Source of the DNA: Paenibacillus cookii
GTDB taxonomy: Bacteria; Bacillota; Bacilli; Paenibacillales; Paenibacillaceae
DNA length: 64,000 bases
Assembly (NCBI RefSeq): GCF_018333375.1
Contig: NZ_BORW01000001.1
Span: 124,001-188,000, forward strand
Reading direction: 5' to 3'
Below, piece after piece: positions 34,168 to 42,539 of this stretch (positions within the stretch are counted from its first letter, which is position 1; each line of letters opens with the position of its first letter). A program made the position numbers and the translations under genes. Below the pieces are notes generated by a model, which was given only the letters and a program-made list of their open reading frames with translations, was not told where the DNA came from and searched no databases.

Positions 34168-34677
34168 TTAAGCCTTTGCCCGCTTCGGTTCCCGCATGCG
34201 TTCATCCGTAAATTCGAATGCGATCGTATAGCCGATGAACAGTCCCCACAGCAAAAAAAGGCAAAATTCGCTGACGATGGAATTCCAGCCGAGCTGGTTC
34301 AGCGGCTTCGTCATATGTAGCGGCGGCCCGGCGGCGGCAAAAATGACGCACCACCAGACGATCCCGTAGATGATCCCGGGCCACGGCCCTTTGAGTTTGC
34401 GGAACAACAGCACGTATATGACGGATGCGATCGCCGAGAGAGCGATGAACATCAGCCAGCCGGCAAGCTGTCCCGCCCCGCTTTTCAGGAACCCGTGGTG
34501 AAAAAACGGCCCCCCCAGAAATCCCGGAATCACCTTCGTAAAGTTCAGCGTATAAAACAGCCAATGGATCGCGCCCCAGATGAATCCCGCAAAACATCCG
34601 AGTTCGAGTCCAAACGTAAGCGGGTTGGTCGGGCCTTCCTGCGACTTTTGGCGAAACGGTGCAACATAAGATGCCAT
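34168..34677 (-). CDS. yqhR: YqhR family membrane protein
   Basis: A 169-aa integral membrane protein with about four transmembrane helices, matching YqhR by position (next to aroQ) and by features such as FGLELGCFAGFIWGAIHW and GIIYGIVWWCVIF. Function is unknown. The start ATG 34677 has AAAGGAGA nine bases upstream. The same frame stays open for another 433 codons across yqhQ on the opposite strand, but that extension is only a shadow. Confidence 0.82.
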   Translation of the reverse strand: MASYVAPFRQKSQEGPTNPLTFGLELGCFAGFIWGAIHWLFYTLNFTKVIPGFLGGPFFHHGFLKSGAGQLAGWLMFIALSAIASVIYVLLFRKLKGPWPGIIYGIVWWCVIFAAAGPPLHMTKPLNQLGWNSIVSEFCLFLLWGLFIGYTIAFEFTDERMREPKRAKA

Positions 34678-34875
34678 CTTCGTCTGTCTCCTTTTGTTTT
34701 CCTTAGTATGGTTCATTTCCCTCGAGCCTAAACCAACTAGAAATCGGACCTGAAATTCGATACAATGGTAATAATCAACCCCGACTTTCGTGCGGAATCC
34801 CGCTTTGGAAGTCGGAAGCCAATCACGGGATGCAATGAAAATCCTGAATCCATCTATCCAGGGAAGGTGAACTGG

Positions 34876-35871
34876 TTGTCGCAACAATCGAAACCCGTCA
34901 GCTACGGCGGCCAAGCTGTCATCGAAGGCGTGATGTTTGGCGGCAAATATGTCAATGTGACAGCCGTGCGTCGGAAAAATCAAGAGATTACGTTTTTGGA
35001 AGTACCCAAGCAGGACAAGGATTGGATCCGGAAGCTGCGCAAAATTCCGCTCTTGCGCGGTATCGTAAGCATTATAGATTCGAGCGCCAAAGGGACGAAA
35101 CATTTGAACTATTCGGCGGATGCTTTTGCGGACGATACGCTCGAACCCGAAGAACGCGAAAAGCTGAAGCAAAAGGAAGAATCCAAATGGAGCCTCGGCA
35201 TGATTATCGGCGTTTCCGCCGTGGGCGTGCTCTCCTTCGTGGTCGGCAAGCTGGTGCTGACGCTGCTCCCCGTCTTTTTGGAAAAATTTTTGTTCGGGGC
35301 GATGTTCGAGAACTATATATTGCATAATCTGATAGAAGGAGTCATCAAACTGCTGCTCCTGCTCGCTTATCTTTGGGGAATTTCCCAAACTCCCGTCATC
35401 AAAAGGCTGTTTCAATACCACGGCGCGGAGCACAAAGTGATCACGACGTACGAAGCCGGCGAAGAGCTGACCGTGGCGAACGTGCAAAAGCACAGCCGCC
35501 TTCATTACCGGTGCGGAAGCAGCTTCATGATGCTCACCATCGTCCTGGGCGTGCTGATTTATTCCCTCGTGCCGTGGGATAACATGACCCAGCGCGTGCT
35601 GCAGCGGATCATTCTGCTCCCCGTCGTCATTGCCGTCTCTTTTGAATTTTTGAAATTGACCAACGCGCTGCGCGACGTGCCGGTGCTCCGGTACCTCGGA
35701 TACCCTGGCTTGTGGCTGCAGCTGTTGACGACCAAAGAGCCGAAGGACGATCAAGTGGAAGTTTCCATCGCTTCCTTCAAACGGATGCTCGAGCTGGACG
35801 CGCAGATGGAAAAAGCGCCTGAAACGAACCAGCCTGTCAGAACAGGAGTCTTGGATCCCCTGAAAGGATGA
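34876..35871 (+). CDS. yqhQ: DUF1385 membrane protein YqhQ
   Basis: A 331-aa membrane protein of the DUF1385 family. The diagnostic N-terminus is VSYGGQAVIEGVMFGG, then RGIVSIIDSSAKG, two or more membrane helices, and the conserved FQYHGAEHKVITTYEAGEELTVANVQKHSRLHYRCGSSF region split around the His residues. Function is unknown, although its His/Cys motif suggests metal or substrate binding. TTG 34876 follows GGGAAGG by eight bases; the frame is open back to 34765 without a ribosome site. Divergent from yqhR. Confidence 0.88.
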   Translation: MSQQSKPVSYGGQAVIEGVMFGGKYVNVTAVRRKNQEITFLEVPKQDKDWIRKLRKIPLLRGIVSIIDSSAKGTKHLNYSADAFADDTLEPEEREKLKQKEESKWSLGMIIGVSAVGVLSFVVGKLVLTLLPVFLEKFLFGAMFENYILHNLIEGVIKLLLLLAYLWGISQTPVIKRLFQYHGAEHKVITTYEAGEELTVANVQKHSRLHYRCGSSFMMLTIVLGVLIYSLVPWDNMTQRVLQRIILLPVVIAVSFEFLKLTNALRDVPVLRYLGYPGLWLQLLTTKEPKDDQVEVSIASFKRMLELDAQMEKAPETNQPVRTGVLDPLKG

Positions 35872-35878
35872 GGATAAA

Positions 35879-36196
35879 ATGAAAAGGCATGCTCTGATTT
35901 TTTGGATCGCCATCGGTTTGGCCGTACTCGGGATTGTCAATATCGTTTTTTCCGGCGGCTCCGGCCTTGGCAACATTCTCGTTCCGTTGTGCGTAATAGG
36001 CGTCGTATTTTTGCTGTATAAGTTTCCCCCTGCCCGTTACCGCAAAAAACCGAAGGTCAAACCTTCCGCCCGAACGATGGAAAAGGTGGCCGCGGCAAAA
36101 CGTTCCCAATCGAATGGCAAAAGAAAGCATTATCCTTTTCAGGTCATTGAAGGCTCCAAGGGCAAAAACGATGACCAGCAGCCCAAATATCATTGA
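35879..36196 (+). CDS. yqhP: YqhP-like small membrane protein
   Basis: A 105-aa protein with two transmembrane helices (residues 5-24 and 32-47) and a long Lys/Arg-rich cytosolic tail. Its place directly after yqhQ matches yqhP of B. subtilis (SA1362-like family); sequence recognition alone is weak. GAGGAT precedes the ATG, 7 bp after the yqhQ stop. Function is unknown. Confidence 0.7.
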   Translation: MKRHALIFWIAIGLAVLGIVNIVFSGGSGLGNILVPLCVIGVVFLLYKFPPARYRKKPKVKPSARTMEKVAAAKRSQSNGKRKHYPFQVIEGSKGKNDDQQPKYH

Positions 36197-36241
36197 CTCC
36201 CTCCGTTATACGGCGGAGCATCCGCGAAACTGCAAACAAAA

Positions 36242-36278
36242 GGCGCTCATCCTCCCCCCAGGAAGATGAACGCCTTTT
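36242..36278. terminator. Terminator between yqhP and yqhO
   Basis: GGCGCTCATC pairs with GATGAACGCC, with AAAA before and TTTTATTTTT after. It can terminate the plus-strand yqhQP transcript and probably the convergent yqhO transcript. Confidence 0.75.
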
Positions 36279-36339
36279 ATTTTTAGGCAGGTCCCTAAAT
36301 GCCTCTCTCAGCCCTGGGATAGCCCCCGGCTCTGCCGGT

Positions 36340-37269
36340 TTATGATCCCGATCCCTTGAACCTCGCAAAAAACTTCGTTCCCGCCTGCACTCCCGATTCG
36401 TACAGCTCCATCGTTTCCTCCGGGGTGATGTGGAACTGCGTCGTGCCTACGCCCAGCGTCGGAATTTTGATCGTCCGAAAACGGTTCACCTGCTCGATAT
36501 ACCGCTCGTCATGCGCGGACAACATCGTTTCGAACATGGCCGTCAGCATGCTGATGGGTCCCCGGATCACATGCGGCCTGCCCGAGCTGCGTCCCACCAT
36601 TTGAAAACCGATCGTTTGGATCGGAGGCTGCCCGAAGTTTTCCGCGGAATCGTCGAACAGCCACAGCGGAAGGTTGCTGAGCAGCCCGCCGTCGACGACA
36701 TATACGAACTGGTCCTTGAATGCTTTGCCGCGGGCGGCTTTTCCGCACATCCGCAAAATGACCGGATCAAAAAAATACGGAATGCTGGTGCTCATCCGGA
36801 TCGCTTTGGACACTTCGAACGCGGCCGGATCGATGCCAAGCTTCGCCAGATCGCCGGGGAGGACCAAAATTTTGCCGTTCGTGATATCCGAGGCGATGAT
36901 CATCAGCTTGCCTGCAGGCAGATCCGAAAACGTGCGGATCCCTTTCGATCTTAATATGTGATGAATCCAATATTCGAGTGCTTCGCCGGAATAAAGCCCT
37001 TTCTTCAGCAAGAGGCGGACGGCCGGACCGATGATTTTGGCGTTGAAAATAGGGGCGCGGTGGAGGAAGGATTGGAAAGGGGTCGTTTTGATGATTTCGC
37101 TCATTTCGCCGGCCGTAAACCCGGCGGCAAGCAGGGCCGCCACGATGGACCCCGAAGAGGTCCCCGCCACCCGGTTAAAAACCACTCCCGCGTCCTCCGC
37201 CGCTTTAACGGCTCCCGCAAGCGATATTCCTTTGACGCCGCCGCCCTCAAATACCGCATTAATGAGCAT
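36340..37269 (-). CDS. yqhO: Patatin-like phospholipase YqhO
   Basis: A 309-aa patatin/RssA-type lipid acyl hydrolase. The oxyanion-hole motif is AVFEGGGVKGISLAGA, the nucleophile elbow is VAGTSSGSIVAALLAAG (Ser in GTSSG), and the catalytic Asp is in VVDGGLLSNLPLWLF. Neighbourhood matches B. subtilis yqhO next to yqhP and mntR. The preferred start, ATG 37269, uses the GAGGACGGGGG ribosome site, which is also the 3' arm of a terminator hairpin. The alternative ATG 37290 lacks a ribosome site. Confidence 0.88.
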   Translation of the reverse strand: MLINAVFEGGGVKGISLAGAVKAAEDAGVVFNRVAGTSSGSIVAALLAAGFTAGEMSEIIKTTPFQSFLHRAPIFNAKIIGPAVRLLLKKGLYSGEALEYWIHHILRSKGIRTFSDLPAGKLMIIASDITNGKILVLPGDLAKLGIDPAAFEVSKAIRMSTSIPYFFDPVILRMCGKAARGKAFKDQFVYVVDGGLLSNLPLWLFDDSAENFGQPPIQTIGFQMVGRSSGRPHVIRGPISMLTAMFETMLSAHDERYIEQVNRFRTIKIPTLGVGTTQFHITPEETMELYESGVQAGTKFFARFKGSGS

Positions 37270-37270
37270 A

Positions 37271-37319
37271 GGAAAAACCCCCGTCCTCATCTATTCAACA
37301 TAATGTATGAGAACGGGGG
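37271..37319 (-). terminator. Terminator whose 3' arm holds the yqhO ribosome site
   Basis: On the minus strand CCCCCGTTCTCAT pairs with ATGAGGACGGGGG (one mismatch) across a 16-nt loop, followed by TTTTTCC. It lies 28 bp after the glycosyl-hydrolase-like gene. Its downstream arm is the probable yqhO ribosome site and its T-run ends just before the yqhO ATG. Confidence 0.7.
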
Positions 37320-37346
37320 TCGATTCATGACTTCATATGAACGATA

Positions 37347-38936
37347 TTATTGCTGATAAAACGCGGTCAATGCCGGAACGAGTCCGAGCGGGTTGTTAAT
37401 CAGGTTGGCCGCCCTGAAAAAGATGCTGCCTTTGACTTCGTCGTGCTGCGCATTGTATTTCAACTGATTGATGATCTCCTGGGCGCTCTGCCAGCCGGCT
37501 TCCGAAGTGCCCAGCTTATAGGCGGCATGGCCGACGTACAGGTCAACCCCGGTGCCCGCCACCTCATGGGACCACCAATCGACGAGCTTGTCGTATTGGG
37601 CGTTTTTGAACGACATGCTCCAATAGATTTGCGGAGCTACATAATCGATCCAGCGGTTTTGAATCCAGGTTCTGACGTCGGCGTAATAGGAGTCGTATGC
37701 GGTGATGCCTGCATTCGTATCCGAACCGGTCGAATCCTTCGCTTTATTGCGCCATACGCCGAACGGGCTGATCCCGAAGGAAACCGCAGGTTTCGCCGCA
37801 TGGATCGATTGGCCGAGCCGCTCGACGAAATCGTTGATGTTGCCGCGCCGCCAGTCCGCTTTCGAAAGCCCTGCCGTGTTGTACGCGGCAAATGCGGCAT
37901 CGTCATTAAACGTTCCGCTTGTCGGATAGAAATAATCGTCGAGGTGAACGCCGTCGATGTCGTATTTATTGACGACTTCCATGATGACGTCGATGACATG
38001 CTGCCGGGCTTCCGGAAGGCCGGGATCGATGATCAGCTGATTGTTCGATTTCACGATCCAGTCGGGATGCTGGATCGCCACATGATTCGCCGCCAGCTTG
38101 CTTGTGGCGGAGTCCATGCTCGCCCGGAACGGGTTGAACCAGGCATGGAACTGCATGCCGCGTTTATGCGCTTCTTCAATCATGAAACCCAGCGGATCGT
38201 AGCCGGGGTCCGTGCCTTGCGTTCCCGTCAAATATTTGGACCATGGCACCAGGTCCGATGGGTACAATGCGTCGCCTGCAGGACGAACCTGAACGAACAC
38301 GGCGTTGATGCCTATCGCTTGCAGTTTGTCCAGCATCGCGGTGAACTCCTGCTTTTGCTGATCTATTTTTCCATAGGATTTCGCAGTCGGCCAATCGAGA
38401 TTGGTCACGGTCGAGATCCATGCCCCGCGCAGATCCGTCGCCTGCTGCCCGCCTCCATTGCCGGGAACGGCCGGATCAGGTATGTATGCGCCCGAAATCA
38501 AGGCGATGTTTTGCGCCGTTTGGTTCCATAACACCTGCAGTCCCAGGTTTTCGCCGATAAAACGCAGCGGCACCATGATTCTGCCGTTTTTGATTTGGAC
38601 GGAAGCATCGAGCGCAACGTCGGCGCCGTTGACCTGCGCCGTTTTTTTGCCGTTTGTGAGCGACATCGACGAACCGTTCTGGTTGATCGTGACCGTTTTC
38701 GTGGTCTGCTCCCAATTGACGTTTGCTCCCAAACCTTCGCTGATGACCCCGAGCGGAACCATCGTCACGTAAACTTTCGGTATGATGTAAGGCACTACGT
38801 CGCTGGCGACGGGGTTGCCGTCCAATGTGATCGTGATCGGCGGCTTCGAGGATTTTGCTTGAACGTTGGCGACGGGTAACATCAGGATCAATACAAGTGC
38901 CAGAACCATCCATCGTTGAAACTTCCAAAACCTCAT
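37347..38936 (-). CDS. Family 10-like glycosyl hydrolase (GHL10/DUF187) with stalk domain
   Basis: A 529-aa exported enzyme. A signal peptide (residues 9-27) precedes a copper-amine-oxidase-N-like stalk domain with two repeats (about 30-140: ITLDGNPVASDVVPYIIPKV, and IMVPLRFIGENLGLQVLWN). A Gly/Gln linker leads to the GHL10 barrel: LRGAWISTVTNLDWPT, AIGINAVFVQVRPAGDALYPS, HAWFNPFRA, DIDGVHLDDYFYP and SFGISPFGVWRN. Relatives such as YngK are thought to act on wall-associated glycans, but substrate is not established. ATG 38936 follows GGAGG by nine bases. It is inserted between mntR and yqhO relative to B. subtilis. Confidence 0.9.
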   Translation of the reverse strand: MRFWKFQRWMVLALVLILMLPVANVQAKSSKPPITITLDGNPVASDVVPYIIPKVYVTMVPLGVISEGLGANVNWEQTTKTVTINQNGSSMSLTNGKKTAQVNGADVALDASVQIKNGRIMVPLRFIGENLGLQVLWNQTAQNIALISGAYIPDPAVPGNGGGQQATDLRGAWISTVTNLDWPTAKSYGKIDQQKQEFTAMLDKLQAIGINAVFVQVRPAGDALYPSDLVPWSKYLTGTQGTDPGYDPLGFMIEEAHKRGMQFHAWFNPFRASMDSATSKLAANHVAIQHPDWIVKSNNQLIIDPGLPEARQHVIDVIMEVVNKYDIDGVHLDDYFYPTSGTFNDDAAFAAYNTAGLSKADWRRGNINDFVERLGQSIHAAKPAVSFGISPFGVWRNKAKDSTGSDTNAGITAYDSYYADVRTWIQNRWIDYVAPQIYWSMSFKNAQYDKLVDWWSHEVAGTGVDLYVGHAAYKLGTSEAGWQSAQEIINQLKYNAQHDEVKGSIFFRAANLINNPLGLVPALTAFYQQ

Positions 38937-39039
38937 TCTACGAATCCTCCACAAATAATAGATTTGCAGGCATAGAGCACCGCGCCGGAAAAGGCCGGCG
39001 TCTGCCTTGTGCTGTATGGGCTTCTTCCAAAAACGAAGA

Positions 39040-39071
39040 GGCATCCGTCTCTTTAAGAAGGGACAGATGCC
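39040..39071. terminator. Terminator downstream of mntR
   Basis: GGCATCCGTC and GAC-AGATGCC arms with AAAAACG on one side and TTTTTT on the other, five bases after the mntR stop on the minus strand. Confidence 0.65.
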
Positions 39072-39075
39072 TTTT

Positions 39076-39501
39076 TTACGAATCGCCCACTAGTTCGTTA
39101 TGAATGTTCCGCAATTCCTGAAGACGCTGCTCATCCCGGCGGAAATATTCTACAAGCGTTTCGATGTGCGTAATGGAATCCCAGCTTAAATGATGCTCGA
39201 TCCCTTCCACGTCGGTGTAGATATGCTCATCGGACACGCCGATCATGGTCAAAAACTCTTCCAAGAGTTTATGGCGGTCAACCAGGCGTTTTCCCATTTT
39301 TTTGCCTTTGCTGGTCAACACGAGTCCCCGGTATTTTTCGTAGATGAGATACTCGTCTTTATCCAGTTTTTGAATCATTTTGGTTACGGATGAAGGATGA
39401 ACCTCCAGGCCTTCGGCAATGTCCGAAACGCGAGCATATCCTTTTTCGTCAATCAGCTTGTAGATGCGCTCCAAATAATCCTCCATGCTGGGCGTTGGCA
39501 T
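39076..39501 (-). CDS. mntR: Manganese-responsive regulator MntR
   Basis: DtxR-family repressor of manganese uptake, 141 aa. Its N-terminal winged helix reads [30 protein letters not shown] (two pieces) and [30 protein letters not shown]. Metal ligands expected in MntR are visible: Asp8 (MED), Glu11, His77-type residue in [12 protein letters not shown], and the [10 protein letters not shown] pair. It has GAGAGGG upstream. No manganese transporter is encoded in the window; targets must be elsewhere. Confidence 0.93.
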   Translation of the reverse strand: MPTPSMEDYLERIYKLIDEKGYARVSDIAEGLEVHPSSVTKMIQKLDKDEYLIYEKYRGLVLTSKGKKMGKRLVDRHKLLEEFLTMIGVSDEHIYTDVEGIEHHLSWDSITHIETLVEYFRRDEQRLQELRNIHNELVGDS

Positions 39502-40091
39502 CTTCTTCCCTCTCTTCTCTTTTTAAGCATGACACTAAATACCTGCTCTTGTAATGATACATGTTTCCGAGATCACTTGGCAAGTCCCGCCGGGGAACGC
39601 CGCTTTTCTTATGGCGGCCCCGAAACCGCTTCACGCCTCGTAAACCGGACGCCGTCCCGGACCGAAAATGCCGGAGGGAACCAAGCGAACACGAAGCCGC
39701 CAAAACGCTGCGCAGGCCGAGCCGTTCGTTGCCTGGGCCTTGTTTATTTTTAGCCGGATGCACCGAACTATTCCAAAAGCCCAAAAATGAATCGAATCCT
39801 TCCAGCATCATCGGGCGCTGCCATCCCCTCTTCAAATTACGCCGGCGGCCAAGCGTCGGTGCGTGTCTACGTCAACATGATGCAAAATGGAGGAAGCCAA
39901 AGCCTGAAATGGCGGAGAGAAACGAGAACCTCCCCCGTTGTAAGGCCTGAAAGGCGCGAGCGCCGCTTTACCGCCTGGTTTCGCCATTGCCCCGACCGTT
40001 GGGGTATGATCTCTGAAAAAACGGCTGCAGGAAGCTTCTGAAGCGTTTGACCGCAGGCGCTGTTTGATGCCCGATTGCCCGAAGGAACAAC
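39502..40091. other. Long intergenic region upstream of mntR, no gene called
   Basis: About 590 bp of GC-rich sequence between mntR and the ccdA terminator. Reading frames up to about 130 codons exist on both strands, but they are rich in Arg/Pro, lack ribosome sites and match no family. A TTGTAATGATACATG stretch near 39548 is the only promoter-like piece noticed. A decayed gene or an untranslated RNA cannot be excluded. Confidence 0.3.
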
Positions 40092-40095
40092 AAAG

Positions 40096-40125
40096 ACGCC
40101 CTGCGCCGGTTTCGGCACAGAGCGT
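40096..40125 (-). terminator. Terminator of the znu-ccdA unit
   Basis: A 12-bp stem (ACGCTCTGTGCC with GGCGCAGGGCGT, two G-U pairs), 6-nt loop, then CTTTGTTGTT on the minus strand, 35 bp after the ccdA stop. Confidence 0.7.
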
Positions 40126-40159
40126 ATTGTTTTTCCCTCCGCTTCGAACGATGGTTCGG

Positions 40160-40873
40160 CTAGAATTTCATCCATTCCGGCGTGATCGCCTGCAGCCAAA
40201 TCGTGATTTTGGTCATCTGGTTCGTAAACAGCAGCACGCCCATCAGCAGCATCAACGCGCCGCCGATTTTCATCATGATGCCGGAATATTTTACGATCCA
40301 GCGGGTCGACCCGATAAAAAACGCAAGCACGAAAAACGGGATCGCAAACCCGAGCGAATAAGCCGTAATCAGCGAAAACCACGAACCTGGCTGAGTTGCG
40401 GCAAGCCCAATAATTGCAGTTAAAATCGGTCCGACGCAAGGCGACCATCCGGCGGAAAACCCGATGCCGAAAATAAAGGAACCTATGTATCCGGCAGGCT
40501 TGAATTTCAGATCCATTTTATAGTCCCGCATCAAAAACTTCGGCTGAAAGATACCGATAAGGAAAAGTCCCATCAAAATGATCAAAATGGCGGAAAGCTG
40601 GCGTATCAGATCCCGATTGTTGTAAAAAAAGCTGCCTAAAAAACCTGCACTCACCCCAAGGGTGTAAAACACTACCGAAAAACCCAAAATAAATGCGAGC
40701 GTATGCGTCATCGTCCGGAACCGGACTTCCCTTTTGTTTTGCTCCGTTTTAAGCTGCTGCACCGACATGCCCGTAATATAAGACAAATAGGACGGATATA
40801 GCGGCAGACAGCAAGGAGAAATGAAAGAAGCCAGTCCCGCCAAAAACGCGATACCGATATTCAAGTTCGACAA
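40160..40873 (-). CDS. ccdA: Cytochrome c biogenesis protein CcdA
   Basis: A 237-aa polytopic protein (six predicted helices) that carries reducing equivalents from thioredoxin across the membrane for cytochrome c maturation and other external thiol reductions. The family hallmark FLAGLASFISPCCLPLYPSYLSYITG contains the first conserved Cys (in 20-residue view: SFISPCCLPLYPSYL). The second is in GFSAGWSPCVGPILTAIIG. The TTG start follows GGGGG by seven bases and is only 21 bp after znuB, suggesting co-transcription with zinc uptake genes. Confidence 0.93.
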   Translation of the reverse strand: MSNLNIGIAFLAGLASFISPCCLPLYPSYLSYITGMSVQQLKTEQNKREVRFRTMTHTLAFILGFSVVFYTLGVSAGFLGSFFYNNRDLIRQLSAILIILMGLFLIGIFQPKFLMRDYKMDLKFKPAGYIGSFIFGIGFSAGWSPCVGPILTAIIGLAATQPGSWFSLITAYSLGFAIPFFVLAFFIGSTRWIVKYSGIMMKIGGALMLLMGVLLFTNQMTKITIWLQAITPEWMKF

Positions 40874-40894
40874 GGCCGTACCCCCTAATCTAGG

Positions 40895-41704
40895 TTAAAC
40901 CGAAAGTCCTTTTTTGCCGGCCATGGTTAACACGAGAAGCAGAATCAGCAGGAGCACGATGGTGGCCCCAGGCGCCAAATTCCAAATGCCGGCGATGACG
41001 AGCCCGATAATGACGGCGATTTCGGAAATGACCACGGATAAGATGACGGAGGATTTGAAGCTGCGCGCGATCAGCAGGCTGATGGCGACCGGTATCGTCA
41101 GCAAAGCCGACACGAGCAGCGCCCCGACGATTTTGATGGCCGTGCTGATGACGAGCGCGGTCAAAACCGTGATCAGCATGTTAAGCAAACGCACCGGCAG
41201 CCCATTGACGCTTGCGGCGTCCTCCTCGAAGCTGAGCAGGAAAAACTCTTTGAAAAACAGGGCGACCACCGCGACCACGACCACCGTAACGGCACCGACC
41301 ACGTATAAATCCTGCGTATCCAAGGTATAAATGCTTCCGAACAAATAACTCATCACATCTGTATTGTAACCCATACCGAGCGTAAAAAACAAAGAAGCCA
41401 GCGCGACGCCGCCGGACATGATGATGGCAATGGACAGCTCGGCGTAGCTTTTATAAGCTTTCCGGAGCTTTTCGATCGCAAACGACGCGACAACCGCAAA
41501 GACAAGGCCTGCGCCAAGCGGGTACACCTCGATCAAAAAACCGAGCGCCACCCCGGCAATCGTGACGTGCGCAAGCGTATCACCGATCATGGATAACCTG
41601 CGCAGCACCAAAAATATCCCGATCAGCGGAGCGGTAATGCCGATCAAGATCCCCCCGGCAAGCGCCCGCTGAAAAAAATCACTTAGCATAATATCGATAA
41701 CCAT
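40895..41704 (-). CDS. znuB: Zinc ABC transporter permease
   Basis: A 269-aa ABC-3 family permease with about eight hydrophobic segments and the conserved GILIGITAPLIGIFLVLRRLSMIGDTLAHVTIAGVALG region in the N-terminal half. It pairs with the ZnuC ATPase and ZnuA binding protein encoded just upstream. ATG 41704 follows AAGGAG by nine bases. Zinc rather than manganese is inferred from the His-rich ZnuA and the Zur-like operator. Confidence 0.92.
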   Translation of the reverse strand: MVIDIMLSDFFQRALAGGILIGITAPLIGIFLVLRRLSMIGDTLAHVTIAGVALGFLIEVYPLGAGLVFAVVASFAIEKLRKAYKSYAELSIAIIMSGGVALASLFFTLGMGYNTDVMSYLFGSIYTLDTQDLYVVGAVTVVVVAVVALFFKEFFLLSFEEDAASVNGLPVRLLNMLITVLTALVISTAIKIVGALLVSALLTIPVAISLLIARSFKSSVILSVVISEIAVIIGLVIAGIWNLAPGATIVLLLILLLVLTMAGKKGLSV

Positions 41705-41743
41705 TCAAACGACTCCTTCTCGCAAATTGCTTTCGGCTCCGGG

Positions 41744-42496
41744 TCAAGACAACGAATGCTGCAAATCCGGAACCTCGCAATTTTGAATATCATGGGAATG
41801 CCGGACGTAAAAATTGATGCTGCCGTTCTGCTGTTTGGGCTCTTGGCCCAGGTAACTTTCGACCATCCCCATATCATGCGAAACCATCAGGAACGTCATG
41901 TGGTGATGCTGGTGCATATGCGTGACGAGCTCGAAAAAGTCGGCCTGGGTTTTGGCGTCGATGCCGACGGTAGGCTCATCCAAAATGAGCAAATCCGGAC
42001 GATTGATCATCGCCCTTGCCAGAAAGGCGCGCTGCTGCTGGCCTCCGGACAGCTCCCCGATCTTTTTGCCGGCGATCGATTCGATGCCCATGACCTCCAT
42101 CGCGTCGTCGCATCTTTGCTGCTGGCTTTTGCCGACTCTTCTAAACAGCGTTTTGTTATTGTACAAGCCCGACATCACGACCTCGCGCACCGTGGCCGGG
42201 AATAAAGGATTAAACGCGTTTTTTTGCGGAACGTAACCGATCCGCTCCCAGTCCTTGAACTTGCGGATCGGCTGGCCGAACAGCCGGATCTGCCCGTCCC
42301 CCGCAGGCAAAAGCCCGACGATCATCCGGAGCAGCGTCGATTTGCCCGCGCCGTTGGACCCGATAATGCCGACGAAATCCCGTTCTTTGGCTGAAAAACT
42401 TAAATCGGAGATGACCTGCTGGCCCCGGTAGGAAAAAGAAACATGCTCCAGTTCCACCACGGGCTGATGGCAATCTTCGAGGTTCGGCGTAAACAT
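41744..42496 (-). CDS. znuC: Zinc ABC transporter ATP-binding protein
   Basis: A 250-aa ABC ATPase. Walker A is GSNGAGKSTLLRMI, the signature is LSGGQQQRAFLARAM, Walker B LLILDEPTVGIDA, and the switch His is in VSHDMG. It energises uptake through the neighbouring permease. GGTGGAG precedes the ATG. It lies 43 bp after znuA and 39 bp before znuB. Confidence 0.94.
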   Translation of the reverse strand: MFTPNLEDCHQPVVELEHVSFSYRGQQVISDLSFSAKERDFVGIIGSNGAGKSTLLRMIVGLLPAGDGQIRLFGQPIRKFKDWERIGYVPQKNAFNPLFPATVREVVMSGLYNNKTLFRRVGKSQQQRCDDAMEVMGIESIAGKKIGELSGGQQQRAFLARAMINRPDLLILDEPTVGIDAKTQADFFELVTHMHQHHHMTFLMVSHDMGMVESYLGQEPKQQNGSINFYVRHSHDIQNCEVPDLQHSLS

Positions 42497-42539
42497 AGTG
42501 GATCTCCACCTTTCTCATAGGAATCGCTGCCGGAATCTC

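Noticed and set aside
34678-35976. Extension of the yqhR frame by 433 codons on the minus strand
   Set aside because: It runs antisense across yqhQ, is His/Arg/Gln-rich without family similarity, and the real yqhR start has its own ribosome site at 34677.
39449-39950. Frames of up to 130 codons on both strands upstream of mntR
   Set aside because: Arg/Pro-rich, no ribosome sites, no recognisable motif; reported only as a gene-poor region.
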